NCBI GenBank assembly: GCA_023437285.1
Contig: JAEZGP010000003.1
Location: 1-22,641, forward strand
Length of the DNA stretch: 22,641 nucleotides
Direction: 5' to 3'
Source of the DNA: Actinomycetes bacterium
GTDB taxonomy: Bacteria > Actinomycetota > Actinomycetes > Mycobacteriales > Micromonosporaceae
Part shown: one piece after another, positions 8,238 through 15,094 of the stretch
Layout: each line of letters begins with the position of its first letter
Position numbering within the stretch: the first letter of the stretch is position 1
Notes under the pieces: model-generated
Seen by the model: the letters and a program-made list of their open reading frames with translations, nothing else
The model's database searches: none
What the model was told of the DNA's origin: nothing
Program-made: the position numbers and the translations under genes

Positions 8238-8876
8238 ATGACGAAGCGGTGGCGACAGCTCGCCTTGTGGCTGCACATCTTGAGTTCGGCCGGCTGGATG
8301 GCGCAGGCCATGACGTTGTGCGTGCTGTTCAGCGTGGGGTTGGCGACCGACGCGGAACTCGTCCGCGACGCGTCGACGTCGATGGCCCTGGCCGTCGACG
8401 GGCGCCTGGTCGGTCCGCTGGCCAACGCGTCCGCCCTCACGGGCATCGTGCTGGCGGTGGCGACCCCCTGGGGCCTGGTGCGGCACTGGTGGGTCCTCGC
8501 CAAGTTCGCCATCACGCTCGTCCAGCTCTACCTCGGCATCTTCCTGCTGTCGGGTGCGCTCGAGGACGCCGTGCAGACCGGGCCGTCCACGGCCAACCTC
8601 GTCGGGGCGGTCCTGATGGCGAGCGCGATCGCGTTCCAGGGGTGGTTGTCGGTGGCCAAGCCGTGGGGCCGCGTCCGTACCGACCGGCGTACCGTCGGCG
8701 TCACCGCCCCCGCGTGGGTCTTCGTCGCCACGGTGCTGGTCGGGCTGGCTGACCTGGCGGTCGCCCTGGTGATCGGCGGCCCGATGCCGCTGCTCTCGAT
8801 GATCCTGCTGGTGACAGTCCTGGTCACCCGCCGCCGCTGGGGAACCGTCCGGCGGGTGGCGGCGACGGCGTCATGA
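8238..8876 (+). CDS. Small integral membrane protein, function unknown
   Basis: 212 residues with about five or six hydrophobic helices and the N-terminus MTKRWRQLALWLHILSSAGW. The Leu-His followed by a small-residue/Trp pattern in the first helix resembles small DUF2269-type membrane proteins, but I cannot assign it with confidence. ATG 8238 is used. No Shine-Dalgarno sequence is visible; AAGCAT (8225-8230) sits 7 nt before the ATG, compatible with a leaderless start. The gene converges on the TetR gene and overlaps its end by 6 bp (8871-8876). Location beside a TetR regulator and an exporter may be incidental, since it faces the other way and does not share the operator region. Confidence 0.7.
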   Translation: MTKRWRQLALWLHILSSAGWMAQAMTLCVLFSVGLATDAELVRDASTSMALAVDGRLVGPLANASALTGIVLAVATPWGLVRHWWVLAKFAITLVQLYLGIFLLSGALEDAVQTGPSTANLVGAVLMASAIAFQGWLSVAKPWGRVRTDRRTVGVTAPAWVFVATVLVGLADLAVALVIGGPMPLLSMILLVTVLVTRRRWGTVRRVAATAS

Positions 8877-9611
8877 CGCGATGAGGGTGGCGATGCCGTC
8901 GAGGATGCGGTCGAGTCCGAAGGCGAACTCCGCGTCGATGTCGTCGGCGCCCGTATCGGCGAAGATGCCGGACGCGATGAGCGCGTGGACCTCGGGGAAC
9001 TTCTCCGGGTCGGCGACCGCGGCCAGGTTCTCACCGTAGTTGAGCAGCACCTTCTGCCACTTGTCGTCGCGACTGACGGCCGCCTGGATATCGATCATCA
9101 GCTGTGACTCGCGCCAGACGTAGCCGCTGACCAGCATCATCGCGGCCAGTTTCTGGTGCGGCGGCAGGCCGGTGTCGCGCAGGCACCACAGGCCGCGCTC
9201 CAACCAGCCGATCTGGTTCGGGGTGATCGGCGGGCCGGACATCTGCAGGTGGACGACCCAGCGTCGGGTGCGCAGCGCGTCGCGTTCCGCGTGTGCCCAG
9301 CGGCTCAGCGAAGCGCGCCAGTCGCCGGACAGGGCCGAGACGGGCGGCGGCGGCCCGGCGGCCGCGTCGAGCATGAGGGCCAGCAGTTCGTCCTTGGCGG
9401 CCACGTACCGGTACAGCGACATGGTCGACACGCCCAGCGCGGACGCGACCTTCGCCATGGAGACGCCCGCGACGCCATCGGCGTCGGCGATGTCCATGGC
9501 GGCGGTGACGATCCGGTCGAGCGTGAGGGCGGGCTTGGGACCTTTCGAGGGCCGGGTACGCACGCCCCATGCCGCCGCGAGGCTGGCTGGCAGCCCGTCG
9601 GGTTCGGCCAT
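8871..9611 (-). CDS. TetR/AcrR-family transcriptional regulator
   Basis: 246-residue repressor-type regulator. The N-terminal helix-turn-helix (about residues 28-76) reads TLDRIVTAAMDIADADGVAG followed by SMAKVASALGVSTMSLYRYV and the AAKDELLALMLD that closes the domain in this family. The rest is an all-helical TetR_C-type ligand and dimerisation domain with many Trp and Met residues, as in drug-sensing members. ATG 9611 has GAAGGGA about 8 nt upstream. It is divergent from the drrA-like gene across a 97-bp gap that holds two palindromes and promoter elements for both directions. It therefore very likely represses both itself and the pump until an exported compound binds. The ligand is unknown. 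Confidence 0.9.
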   Translation of the reverse strand: MAEPDGLPASLAAAWGVRTRPSKGPKPALTLDRIVTAAMDIADADGVAGVSMAKVASALGVSTMSLYRYVAAKDELLALMLDAAAGPPPPVSALSGDWRASLSRWAHAERDALRTRRWVVHLQMSGPPITPNQIGWLERGLWCLRDTGLPPHQKLAAMMLVSGYVWRESQLMIDIQAAVSRDDKWQKVLLNYGENLAAVADPEKFPEVHALIASGIFADTGADDIDAEFAFGLDRILDGIATLIAS

Positions 9612-9636
9612 GTCGGGGTCCCTTCACCAATCCGCG

Positions 9637-9695
9637 TTGACACCACATCCTAGAACTGCGTATGTTCTACGCAGATTAGCGTATGGCATACGCAG
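9637..9695. promoter_or_regulatory. Divergent tetR/drrA promoters with two operator palindromes
   Basis: Rightward promoter: TTGACA (9637-9642), 18 bp, TATGTT (9661-9666). Leftward -10 for tetR: TAGGAT (complement of 9647-9652). Two dyads overlap them: CTGCGTA-N5-TACGCAG (9656-9674) and GCGTATG-G-CATACGC (9679-9693). They share the word GCGTATG, and their centres are 21 bp apart, two helical turns, so both face the same side of the DNA. Dyad 1 covers the rightward -10. This is a classic arrangement for TetR repression of both genes. Confidence 0.8.
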
Positions 9696-9708
9696 ATGGG
9701 AGACCGGC

Positions 9709-10662
9709 GTGGAGCACGCCATCGAGGCCACGGGCCTCACCAAGTCGTACGGGGCGGTGAAAGTCCTCGACGGCGTCGACATCGCGGCGGCGCGCGGGCA
9801 GGTCTTCTGCCTGCTCGGCCCGAACGGGGCCGGCAAGACGACCACCGTGCGCATCCTGGCGACGCTTACCGAGCCCGACGCCGGCCAGGCCCGCGTCGCC
9901 GGCTACGACGTCGTGCGCCAGCGTGGCGACGTCCGCCGCCGGATCAGCCTCACCGGCCAGTCGGCGGCCGTCGACGACCTGCAGACCGGCGAGGAGAACC
10001 TCCGCATGGTCGGCGTCCTCACCGGCCTGAGCCGCCGGGACGCCAAACGCCGCGCGAGCGAGCTCCTCGAGGAGTTCGACCTGGTTGACGCCGCGAAGCG
10101 ACGCGTCAGCACGTACTCCGGAGGGATGCGACGGCGCCTCGACCTGGCGGCGGGCCTCGTGGGGCGACCGGAGGTGATCTTTTTGGACGAGCCGACCACG
10201 GGACTCGACCCACGCAGCCGGCAATCGGCGTGGCGGATCATCGCGGGGCTCGTCGCCGACGGGGTGACGGTGCTGCTCACCACGCAGTACCTGGAGGAGG
10301 CCGACCAGCTCGCCCACCGCATCGCGGTCATCGACGGGGGAACCGTGGTCGCCGAGGGCACCCCGGCCGAACTCAAAACCAGGGTGGCCGGGCAGCGCCT
10401 CGACCTCACCCTGGTCGACCAGGACAGCTACACCACCCTCGTACGGGAACTCGACGGCGGCCTCCTCGCCACCGACCCGGCGAAGCGCACCGTGTCGGTG
10501 GCCACGGACGGCAGCGCCGGACACGTGCGCGGCCTGCTCGACCAGCTCGACCCCACCCGGCGCGCCATCGCCACCTTCGCCGTGCGCACCGCGACCCTCG
10601 ACGACGTCTTCCTCGCCCTCACCGGCCACCGCACCGCCGAGAAGGAGATGACCCATGTCTAG
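9709..10662 (+). CDS. DrrA-like ABC exporter ATPase
   Basis: Cytoplasmic ATP-binding subunit of a daunorubicin-resistance-type (DrrAB) ABC-2 exporter, 317 residues, normal length. Motifs: Walker A GPNGAGKTT (37-45), Q-loop at SLTGQSAAVDD, signature YSGGMRRRLDLAAGLV (from 136), Walker B VIFLDEPTTGLD (D160, E161), and LLTTQYLEEAD where Gln stands in the switch His position, as is usual in DrrA proteins. The C-terminal about 90 residues are the extra domain typical of DrrA (ATLDDVFLALTGH). GTG 9709 has GGGAG 6 nt upstream. It overlaps the permease gene by 8 nt and is controlled from the operator region shared with the divergent tetR. Substrate unknown. Confidence 0.92.
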   Translation: MEHAIEATGLTKSYGAVKVLDGVDIAAARGQVFCLLGPNGAGKTTTVRILATLTEPDAGQARVAGYDVVRQRGDVRRRISLTGQSAAVDDLQTGEENLRMVGVLTGLSRRDAKRRASELLEEFDLVDAAKRRVSTYSGGMRRRLDLAAGLVGRPEVIFLDEPTTGLDPRSRQSAWRIIAGLVADGVTVLLTTQYLEEADQLAHRIAVIDGGTVVAEGTPAELKTRVAGQRLDLTLVDQDSYTTLVRELDGGLLATDPAKRTVSVATDGSAGHVRGLLDQLDPTRRAIATFAVRTATLDDVFLALTGHRTAEKEMTHV

Positions 10663-11398
10663 CGCCGCCGCGATGGCGGGCCGCAGCCTGCGGCTGAGCC
10701 GCCGCAACGTCGACTCGCTGCTGACCTCGCTGATGCTGCCCGTCATGCTGATGCTGCTGTTCGTCTACCTGTTCGGCGGCGCGATCAATACGGGCACACG
10801 GTACGTGACCTATGTGGTGCCCGGCGTGCTGCTGCTGTGCGCGGGGTACGGCGCCTCGATGACGGCCGTGAGCGTCAGCCACGACATGACCACGGGGGTC
10901 ATCGACCGGTTCCGGTCGCTCAACGTCGGCGGCACCGCCCTGCTCGCCGGCCATGTGATCGCCAGCGTCACCCGCAACCTCATCTCCACGGCCCTGGTCC
11001 TCGGGGTGGCGTTCGCTATCGGCTTCCGGCCCACCGCCACCGCGCTCGACTGGCTGGCCGCCGGCGGCGTGCTCGTCGCGTACGTCCTGGCCGTCTCGTG
11101 GCTGTCGGCCGTCGCCGGGCTGCTGGCCCGCTCGCCGGAGGCCGCCGGCGGGTTCACCTTCTTCGTCCTGTTCCTGCCGTACCCGAGCAGCGCGTTCGTG
11201 CCCATCCACACGATGCCGTCGTGGATCCGGGGCTTCGCCGAGAACCAGCCCGTCACCGCCGTCATCGAGTCGCTGCGCGGGCTGCTGCTCGGCCTGCCGC
11301 TGGGCGGTCAGCCCGTCCGGGCCCTCGCCTGGTGCCTGGGCCTGCTCGCGGTGTCGCTCGTGCTGTCCGGGATGCTGTTCGCCCGGCGTACCCGCTAG
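10655..11398 (+). CDS. DrrB-like ABC-2 exporter permease
   Basis: Membrane subunit partnering the preceding ATPase, 247 residues with about six transmembrane helices. The N-terminus (SLRLSRRNVDSLLTSLMLPV) and the central VVPGVLLLCAGYGASMTAVS with DMTTGVIDRFRSLN are characteristic of DrrB/ABC-2 type permeases. So is the C-terminal region with FVPIHTMPSWIRGFAENQPV followed by TAVIESLRGLLLG. ATG 10655 has a strong AAGGAGA in the end of the ATPase gene, giving tight 1:1 coupling. Likely function is export of a hydrophobic drug or a self-made metabolite under the TetR regulator. No biosynthetic cluster is visible nearby. Confidence 0.92.
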   Translation: MSSAAAMAGRSLRLSRRNVDSLLTSLMLPVMLMLLFVYLFGGAINTGTRYVTYVVPGVLLLCAGYGASMTAVSVSHDMTTGVIDRFRSLNVGGTALLAGHVIASVTRNLISTALVLGVAFAIGFRPTATALDWLAAGGVLVAYVLAVSWLSAVAGLLARSPEAAGGFTFFVLFLPYPSSAFVPIHTMPSWIRGFAENQPVTAVIESLRGLLLGLPLGGQPVRALAWCLGLLAVSLVLSGMLFARRTR

Positions 11399-11435
11399 GC
11401 CAGCGGCCCTGCCGGACCAGCGGCAAGAAGCTAGG

Positions 11436-12659
11436 TCACCGGCACGCCAGTTCCTCCAGCGCCGCGGCGAGTGCCCGGACCCCGGCGGCGCAGTCCTCGT
11501 CGGTGGCGTGTTCGGCGGGGGCGTGCGACACCCCGCTCGGGTTGCGTACGAACAGCATCGCGGTCGGCATGACCGCGGACAGCACCCCGGCGTCGTGGGC
11601 CGCGCCGGTCGGCAGCACCGGAATGCCGCCGAGCGCGCTACACAGCCGGTCGCGCAGGGCCGCGTCGAACTCGACGACGGGCGTGGCCGACTCGGCCGTC
11701 ACGGTGACGGTTGTGCCGTCGCGGGCGGCCCGCTCGGTCGCCTTGGCCGTCACGGACGTGACCAGTCCATCCAGTGTGGACTGTGTGGCGGCGCGGGCGT
11801 CGAGCCACGCGGTGACCCGGCCCGGCACCGCGTTGGTGGTGTTGGGGTTGACGGCAACGCGGCCCATGGTGGCATGCGCGCCGGACAGCCGCGCCTCCTT
11901 GTTCGCGGCGAGCACCGTGAACGCGAACGTGAGCATGGGGTCGTGCCGGTCCGCCATCCGCGTGGTGCCGGCGTGGTTGGCTTCGCCGGCGAACTCGAAA
12001 CGCCACCGCCCGTGCGGCCAGACCGCGCTCGCGAGGCCGACGGGCGCGTCGAGGTCAACGAGCGCCCGCCCCTGTTCGATGTGCAGCTCCACGAAGCAGC
12101 CGAAGGTTCGTAGCAGCTCCGGGTCGGGACCGACGGTTGACGGATCGCCGCCGGTCGCCATGATGGCCTGCGCCAGCGTCACCCCGTCCCGGTCGGTGAG
12201 CGCCAGCGCGGTGTCGGCCGCCGTGACCCCGGTGAGCAGCCGCGACCCGAGACACGCGTGCCCGAACCGGGAGCCCTCCTTCTCGGCGAACGCCCCCACG
12301 ACGATGGGCCGGCGCGGGACGGCCCCGCGCTCGCGCAGCAGGTCGACCGCGAGCAGCGCGGACACGATCCCGAGCGGCCCGTCATAGCCGCCGCCATCCG
12401 GTACGGAGTCGAAGTGGCTCCCGGTCAGCACGGCGCCGCCGCCGGTCCGCGGCTCGCCCCACCAGGCGAACAGGTTCCCGTTGCCGTCCTCGCGGACGGT
12501 CAGCTCCCGATCGGCGGCCTCCTCGGCGAACCATTCCCGGCAGGCCAGCTCGTGAGCGTCCCACCCGTGCCGCCGGTAACCCCCGGTCGCCTCGTCCCGC
12601 CCGACCTTCTCCAGCGACCGCCACAGCGCCCGAAACCGCTCCACCACCTCAACCGACAT
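11436..12659 (-). CDS. M20 allantoate amidohydrolase/carbamoylase-family hydrolase
   Basis: 407-residue hydrolase of the allantoate amidohydrolase / N-carbamoyl-amino-acid hydrolase family, normally with two metals at the active site. Ligand motifs are in place: [18 protein letters not shown] (H82, D93), E128 in [15 protein letters not shown] (H193) and [10 protein letters not shown] (H379). The residue before E128, usually the catalytic Glu of an EEG motif, is Lys here (K127, AAG). ATG 12659 is chosen because [13 protein letters not shown] starts the fold. TAATAG, 8 nt upstream on this strand, could serve as a -10 for a nearly leaderless message. In Streptomyces a gene of this family follows hutU in the histidine-degradation operon, and here a hutU relic lies upstream in the same direction. 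A hut role on N-formylglutamate is therefore possible. The true substrate is unknown. Confidence 0.82.
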   Translation of the reverse strand: MSVEVVERFRALWRSLEKVGRDEATGGYRRHGWDAHELACREWFAEEAADRELTVREDGNGNLFAWWGEPRTGGGAVLTGSHFDSVPDGGGYDGPLGIVSALLAVDLLRERGAVPRRPIVVGAFAEKEGSRFGHACLGSRLLTGVTAADTALALTDRDGVTLAQAIMATGGDPSTVGPDPELLRTFGCFVELHIEQGRALVDLDAPVGLASAVWPHGRWRFEFAGEANHAGTTRMADRHDPMLTFAFTVLAANKEARLSGAHATMGRVAVNPNTTNAVPGRVTAWLDARAATQSTLDGLVTSVTAKATERAARDGTTVTVTAESATPVVEFDAALRDRLCSALGGIPVLPTGAAHDAGVLSAVMPTAMLFVRNPSGVSHAPAEHATDEDCAAGVRALAAALEELACR

Positions 12660-12723
12660 GCCCACCACTATTACAGTGGGTAGCTCCCTCTCGCCGGACA
12701 CCCATACCCACCCACCCTCCTTT
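12649..12723 (-). other. Strong SD and 18-codon leader frame before the hydrolase
   Basis: On the minus strand AAAGGAGGG (complement of 12715-12723), one of the best ribosome binding sites in the window, is followed 9 nt later by ATG (12705) opening an 18-codon frame [18 protein letters not shown]. It stops at 12649-12651, 8-10 nt inside the hydrolase gene. It may be a leader peptide coupling translation to the hydrolase, or the start of a gene that has since been replaced. The dyad CCACT-N5-AGTGG (12665-12679) lies just before the hydrolase ATG. Confidence 0.35.
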
Positions 12724-12852
12724 GCTCTGCTTACCAATACGCACCGGGTGCGGAGAGTAGTTAATGCGGCCGATGACGTAGAGCGATGATATAGATGCAC
12801 TACGTGATACTTGCTGGATAACAGCGATGCTTACTAGAAGTAAGCAGAGCAA
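12722..12852. repeat. AT-richer block bounded by 13-bp inverted repeats
   Basis: TTGCTCTGCTTAC (12722-12734) is matched exactly inverted by GTAAGCAGAGCAA (12840-12852). The 105 bp between them are much richer in A and T than anything else in the window. Inside are CGCACC-G-GGTGCG (12741-12753), ACGTAG...CTACGT, and GCTTACT-AGA-AGTAAGC (12829-12845). The last shares its right arm with the outer repeat, so two exclusive folds are possible: a long-range stem or the local hairpin. There is no target-site duplication and no gene in it. It may be a structured leader, a small-RNA gene or a miniature element. Confidence 0.55.
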
Positions 12853-12898
12853 GGCGTTGGGGGAGGGTGTGGGTCGTCGGTTGAAGGTGGAGGGGCGT

Positions 12899-12915
12899 GT
12901 GCGCGCAGCGCGCAC
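12899..12915. repeat. GC-rich hairpin GTGCGCGC-A-GCGCGCAC
   Basis: Perfect 8-bp inverted repeat with a single-base centre, followed on the + strand after about ten bases by TTTTG. It could end a rightward transcript from the AT-rich block, or be a protein site; support is weak. Confidence 0.3.
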
Positions 12916-12990
12916 GCAGAGTGACTTTTGATTCCTCGCCTCGAAGTTACGGATCGTTACCGTGATGGCCGAGGTGAAATCCGTGGGCCG

Positions 12991-13089
12991 GAACTTCGGC
13001 CACGTTGCCCAGCCGTCTACGACGTTGGAGTTGGCGATCAGTACCCGGGGCGCCTGCTCGGGCGTACGGCACGCGCCGACCGGGCGGCC
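12991..13089 (-). pseudogene. hutU: Relic of urocanate hydratase gene
   Basis: A 33-codon stretch on the minus strand reads [17 protein letters not shown] followed by [16 protein letters not shown]. It matches without gaps the conserved urocanase segment represented in Bacillus HutU by KPVGIFRTHNQAPRVLI then SNSMLVPAWADWETF, near residues 110-145 of an enzyme of about 550. Nothing of the catalytic NAD+-binding core remains on either side, so this is a small fragment of a lost gene. It points the same way as the downstream allantoate amidohydrolase-family gene, matching the hutU-then-hydrolase order known in Streptomyces hut operons. After the fragment the frame happens to stay open but no longer resembles HutU. 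Confidence 0.72.
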
Positions 13090-13137
13090 CGCGTGGCGCG
13101 CAGCGTGCAGCGTGCAGCTGTGTGGGGGTGGCGTGGG

Positions 13138-13176
13138 ACGGTTCGGGCCCGGCCGTGGAGACCGGGCCCGAACCGT
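13138..13176 (-). terminator. Terminator of the solute-binding protein gene
   Basis: A perfect 15-bp inverted repeat, ACGGTTCGGGCCCGG (13138-13152) with CCGGGCCCGAACCGT (13162-13176), with a 9-nt loop. It lies 11 bp downstream of the stop of the leftward binding-protein gene. No T-tract, typical of actinobacterial terminators. It ends the permease/binding-protein operon and could also act in the + direction. Confidence 0.85.
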
Positions 13177-13187
13177 GAGCGGTCAGC

Positions 13188-14192
13188 TCACGCGGGGGTG
13201 AGCGAGCTGTCCGAAGAGAACACCAGCGCCAGGGAGGCGTTGCCGTTCTTCAGGGCGCCCTTGGACAGCGGGCCGCCGGCGTCGGCCTGGAAGAAGTTGC
13301 CGAAGGTGATGCCGTAGGTGTCCTGCAGGCCGGGCTGGCAGAACGTCCGCTGCGGGCACTCCGGCGGTCCGGCCAGGATCGACGCCGTGCCGCTGCACTT
13401 GGCCGCGAAGTCCGACAGCGTCTTCAGGCCGTACTTGTCGGCGAGCGGCTTGGTGGTCGCGAACGCGTTCTGGTCCGCGGCCGCCGACGGGGTGCCGACC
13501 GTCAGGCCGTACTTGTCGGCGAGCGGCTTGAGGGCCTCGACGGTGGCGTTGATGTCACCGCTCGCGACCGGCTTGGCGTCCTTGCCGTTCGCCTTCTGGT
13601 TGAGGAACTCGGTGAGCGTCGCGGCGTACTCGGGGAAGACCGTGATCTCGCCGCGCTCGATCGCCGGCTCGTACACCTCGCGGTTGGTGCTCTGCTTCAC
13701 CGTCGCCGTGAAGCCCGCGGCGTTGAGGGCCAGCTTGTAGAGCTCGGCGAGGGTCTGGCTCTCCGCGAAGTTGGCCGCGCCGACCACGACGTTGCCGCTG
13801 CCGCCCGACAGGCCGGCGGTCACGGAATTGGCGTCGGCGAACTCCTTCGCCGCCGTGGCCGGGCTCTTGCGGTCGAGGTCGACCGCCTTGTTGAGCGCGA
13901 CCAGCTTCGCCGTGTCCAGCGCGGCGCCGACCTTGTCGACCGCGGCCAACAGGGCCGGGGTGGCCTTGGACTTGTTGGCGACCGCCACGATGTTGTCGGC
14001 GTTCTGCAGCTTCTTGTCGTCGGTGAGGACGACCAGGACGTCGCTCTTCTCCGGGGCGCAGCCGGCGCCGGAGGCCGCCGACGCCGTCGGCGGCGCCGAG
14101 GTGCCGGAGGAGCCGGCGTCGCCGCACGCGGTGAGCGTGCCCGCCACGACCAGCAACCCGGCCGCCGTCAATAGGGATAGCCGCGATGACAT
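13188..14192 (-). CDS. Glycine betaine/choline-type ABC solute-binding lipoprotein, apparently permuted
   Basis: 334-residue lipoprotein that should capture a quaternary-amine or similar compatible solute for the permeases encoded upstream. The signal peptide ends in lipobox LTAC (Cys23), followed by a Ser/Ala/Gly linker. Residues about 51-124 (DVLVVLTDDKKLQNADN through ALNKAVDLDRKSPATAAKEF) correspond to what is normally the C-terminal end of OsmF/OpuCC-type proteins. Residues 134-334 start with the normal N-terminal motif VVVGAANFAESQTLAELY, include VFPEYAATLTEFLN, and end in LALVFSSDSSL, which in relatives runs straight into LVVLEDDK. The domain order is therefore circularly permuted relative to the usual family. 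A 27-bp segment coding KPLADKYGL occurs twice (13425-13451, 13503-13529). ATG 14192 has AAGGCGG 11 nt upstream. Confidence 0.85.
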   Translation of the reverse strand: MSSRLSLLTAAGLLVVAGTLTACGDAGSSGTSAPPTASAASGAGCAPEKSDVLVVLTDDKKLQNADNIVAVANKSKATPALLAAVDKVGAALDTAKLVALNKAVDLDRKSPATAAKEFADANSVTAGLSGGSGNVVVGAANFAESQTLAELYKLALNAAGFTATVKQSTNREVYEPAIERGEITVFPEYAATLTEFLNQKANGKDAKPVASGDINATVEALKPLADKYGLTVGTPSAAADQNAFATTKPLADKYGLKTLSDFAAKCSGTASILAGPPECPQRTFCQPGLQDTYGITFGNFFQADAGGPLSKGALKNGNASLALVFSSDSSLTPA

Positions 14193-14344
14193 ATAGCGGT
14201 GACCCGCCTTTCGTGTCCCGGCGCGGAGCCGAGGGCCCGGCCGCGTGTCCGACGGAGCGAGAGAACTCCCGCCCGCGCGATCCAGCCAATCTCGCTACCC
14301 GGCCCGTGCCAAGTCCAAGCCGCCCGATCGGGATAACCGTCTGA
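14193..14344. other. Permease to binding-protein gap
   Basis: 152 bp between the end of the second permease gene and the binding-protein start. I see no gene, no strong hairpin and no clear promoter, although the length leaves room for a separate promoter for the binding protein, which is usually needed in excess. Confidence 0.3.
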
Positions 14345-15094
14345 TTAAGGTTTGGCGACGGCCGCGCTCGCGTCCACCCGATCGGCCGCTGAGCTGGGCG
14401 GACGTCGTACCCCCCGGCGCAGGGCGCGCGGTGTGAGGGCTCGTTGGGTCAGCGCGAGGAGCCCCTCAAGGGTGAGGCACAGCACGATGACGATCAGTCC
14501 GCCGGCGACCACCTGGCCGCCGCCGGAGGCCAGTCCCAGCCCGAAGCCCCGACTGATGATCATGCCGAGCCCGCCGCCGTTGACGAAGGCCGCGAGCGTC
14601 GCCGTGGCGACGATCTGCACGGCCGCGGTACGGAACCCGCTCAGGATGTACGGCACGGCCAGCGGGAGTTCGACGCGGCGCACCACCTGGGCGCCCGACA
14701 GGCCCATGCCGCGCGCCGCGTCGCGCACGTCCGGGTCGACCTCGCGCATGCCCAGGTACGCGTTGGACAGCAGCGGCGGGATACCGAACACGGTCAACGC
14801 GAGAATGATCGGCGGGTACCCGGCGCCGAAGCCGGCCACGACGAACAGGGTGAGCAGCGCCATCGTCGGGATCGCCAAGGTGAGGTTGGCCAGCGCCACG
14901 ATGAAGCCGCCGCCCTTGCCGGTGTGTCCCAGCAGCACGCCGACTGGTACGGCGATCGCGAAGGCGAGTGCCAGCGCGCACACCGAGATGAACAGGTGTT
15001 CTCCCGCCCGGGAAAGGATCCCGTCCGGGTTGGTCCAGTTCAGCGGGTCGTTCAGCCAGACCAGGGCGTCGTTGAGAATCTGGCCGATGTTCAC
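14345..15094 (-). CDS. Compatible-solute ABC transporter permease (second)
   Basis: 249-residue OpuCB/OpuCD-type permease (MetI-like fold, about five or six helices). It forms the membrane channel with the product of the adjacent permease gene. The central part has LTLAIPTMALLTLFVVAGFG and REVDPDVRDAARGMGLSGAQ, the cytoplasmic EAA loop that docks on the ATPase, followed by VVRRVELPLAVPYILSGFRT. GTG 15094 is preceded by GGAGGG 7 nt upstream and forms a 4-nt GTGA overlap with the stop of the upstream permease gene, so the two are coupled. The C-terminal 25 residues are an Arg/Ala-rich tail. The substrate may be glycine betaine, choline or proline betaine; sequence alone does not decide. Confidence 0.88.
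   Translation of the reverse strand: MNIGQILNDALVWLNDPLNWTNPDGILSRAGEHLFISVCALALAFAIAVPVGVLLGHTGKGGGFIVALANLTLAIPTMALLTLFVVAGFGAGYPPIILALTVFGIPPLLSNAYLGMREVDPDVRDAARGMGLSGAQVVRRVELPLAVPYILSGFRTAAVQIVATATLAAFVNGGGLGMIISRGFGLGLASGGGQVVAGGLIVIVLCLTLEGLLALTQRALTPRALRRGVRRPPSSAADRVDASAAVAKP

Noticed and set aside
12722..12852. Calling the 131-bp inverted-repeat block a transposable MITE
   Set aside because: No target-site duplication flanks the 13-bp arms, and no second copy is in the window, so only the structure is reported.
12649..12915. 88-codon minus-strand frame containing [15 protein letters not shown] as a small membrane protein
   Set aside because: It runs through the inverted-repeat block, its third positions lack the genome bias, the upstream part fuses into the hutU relic frame by chance, and its start has no ribosome binding site. 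Only the distal 18 codons have an SD.
12962..13201. 79-codon + strand frame
   Set aside because: It is antisense to the hutU relic and passes through the perfect terminator hairpin at 13138-13176, so it is unlikely to be a gene.
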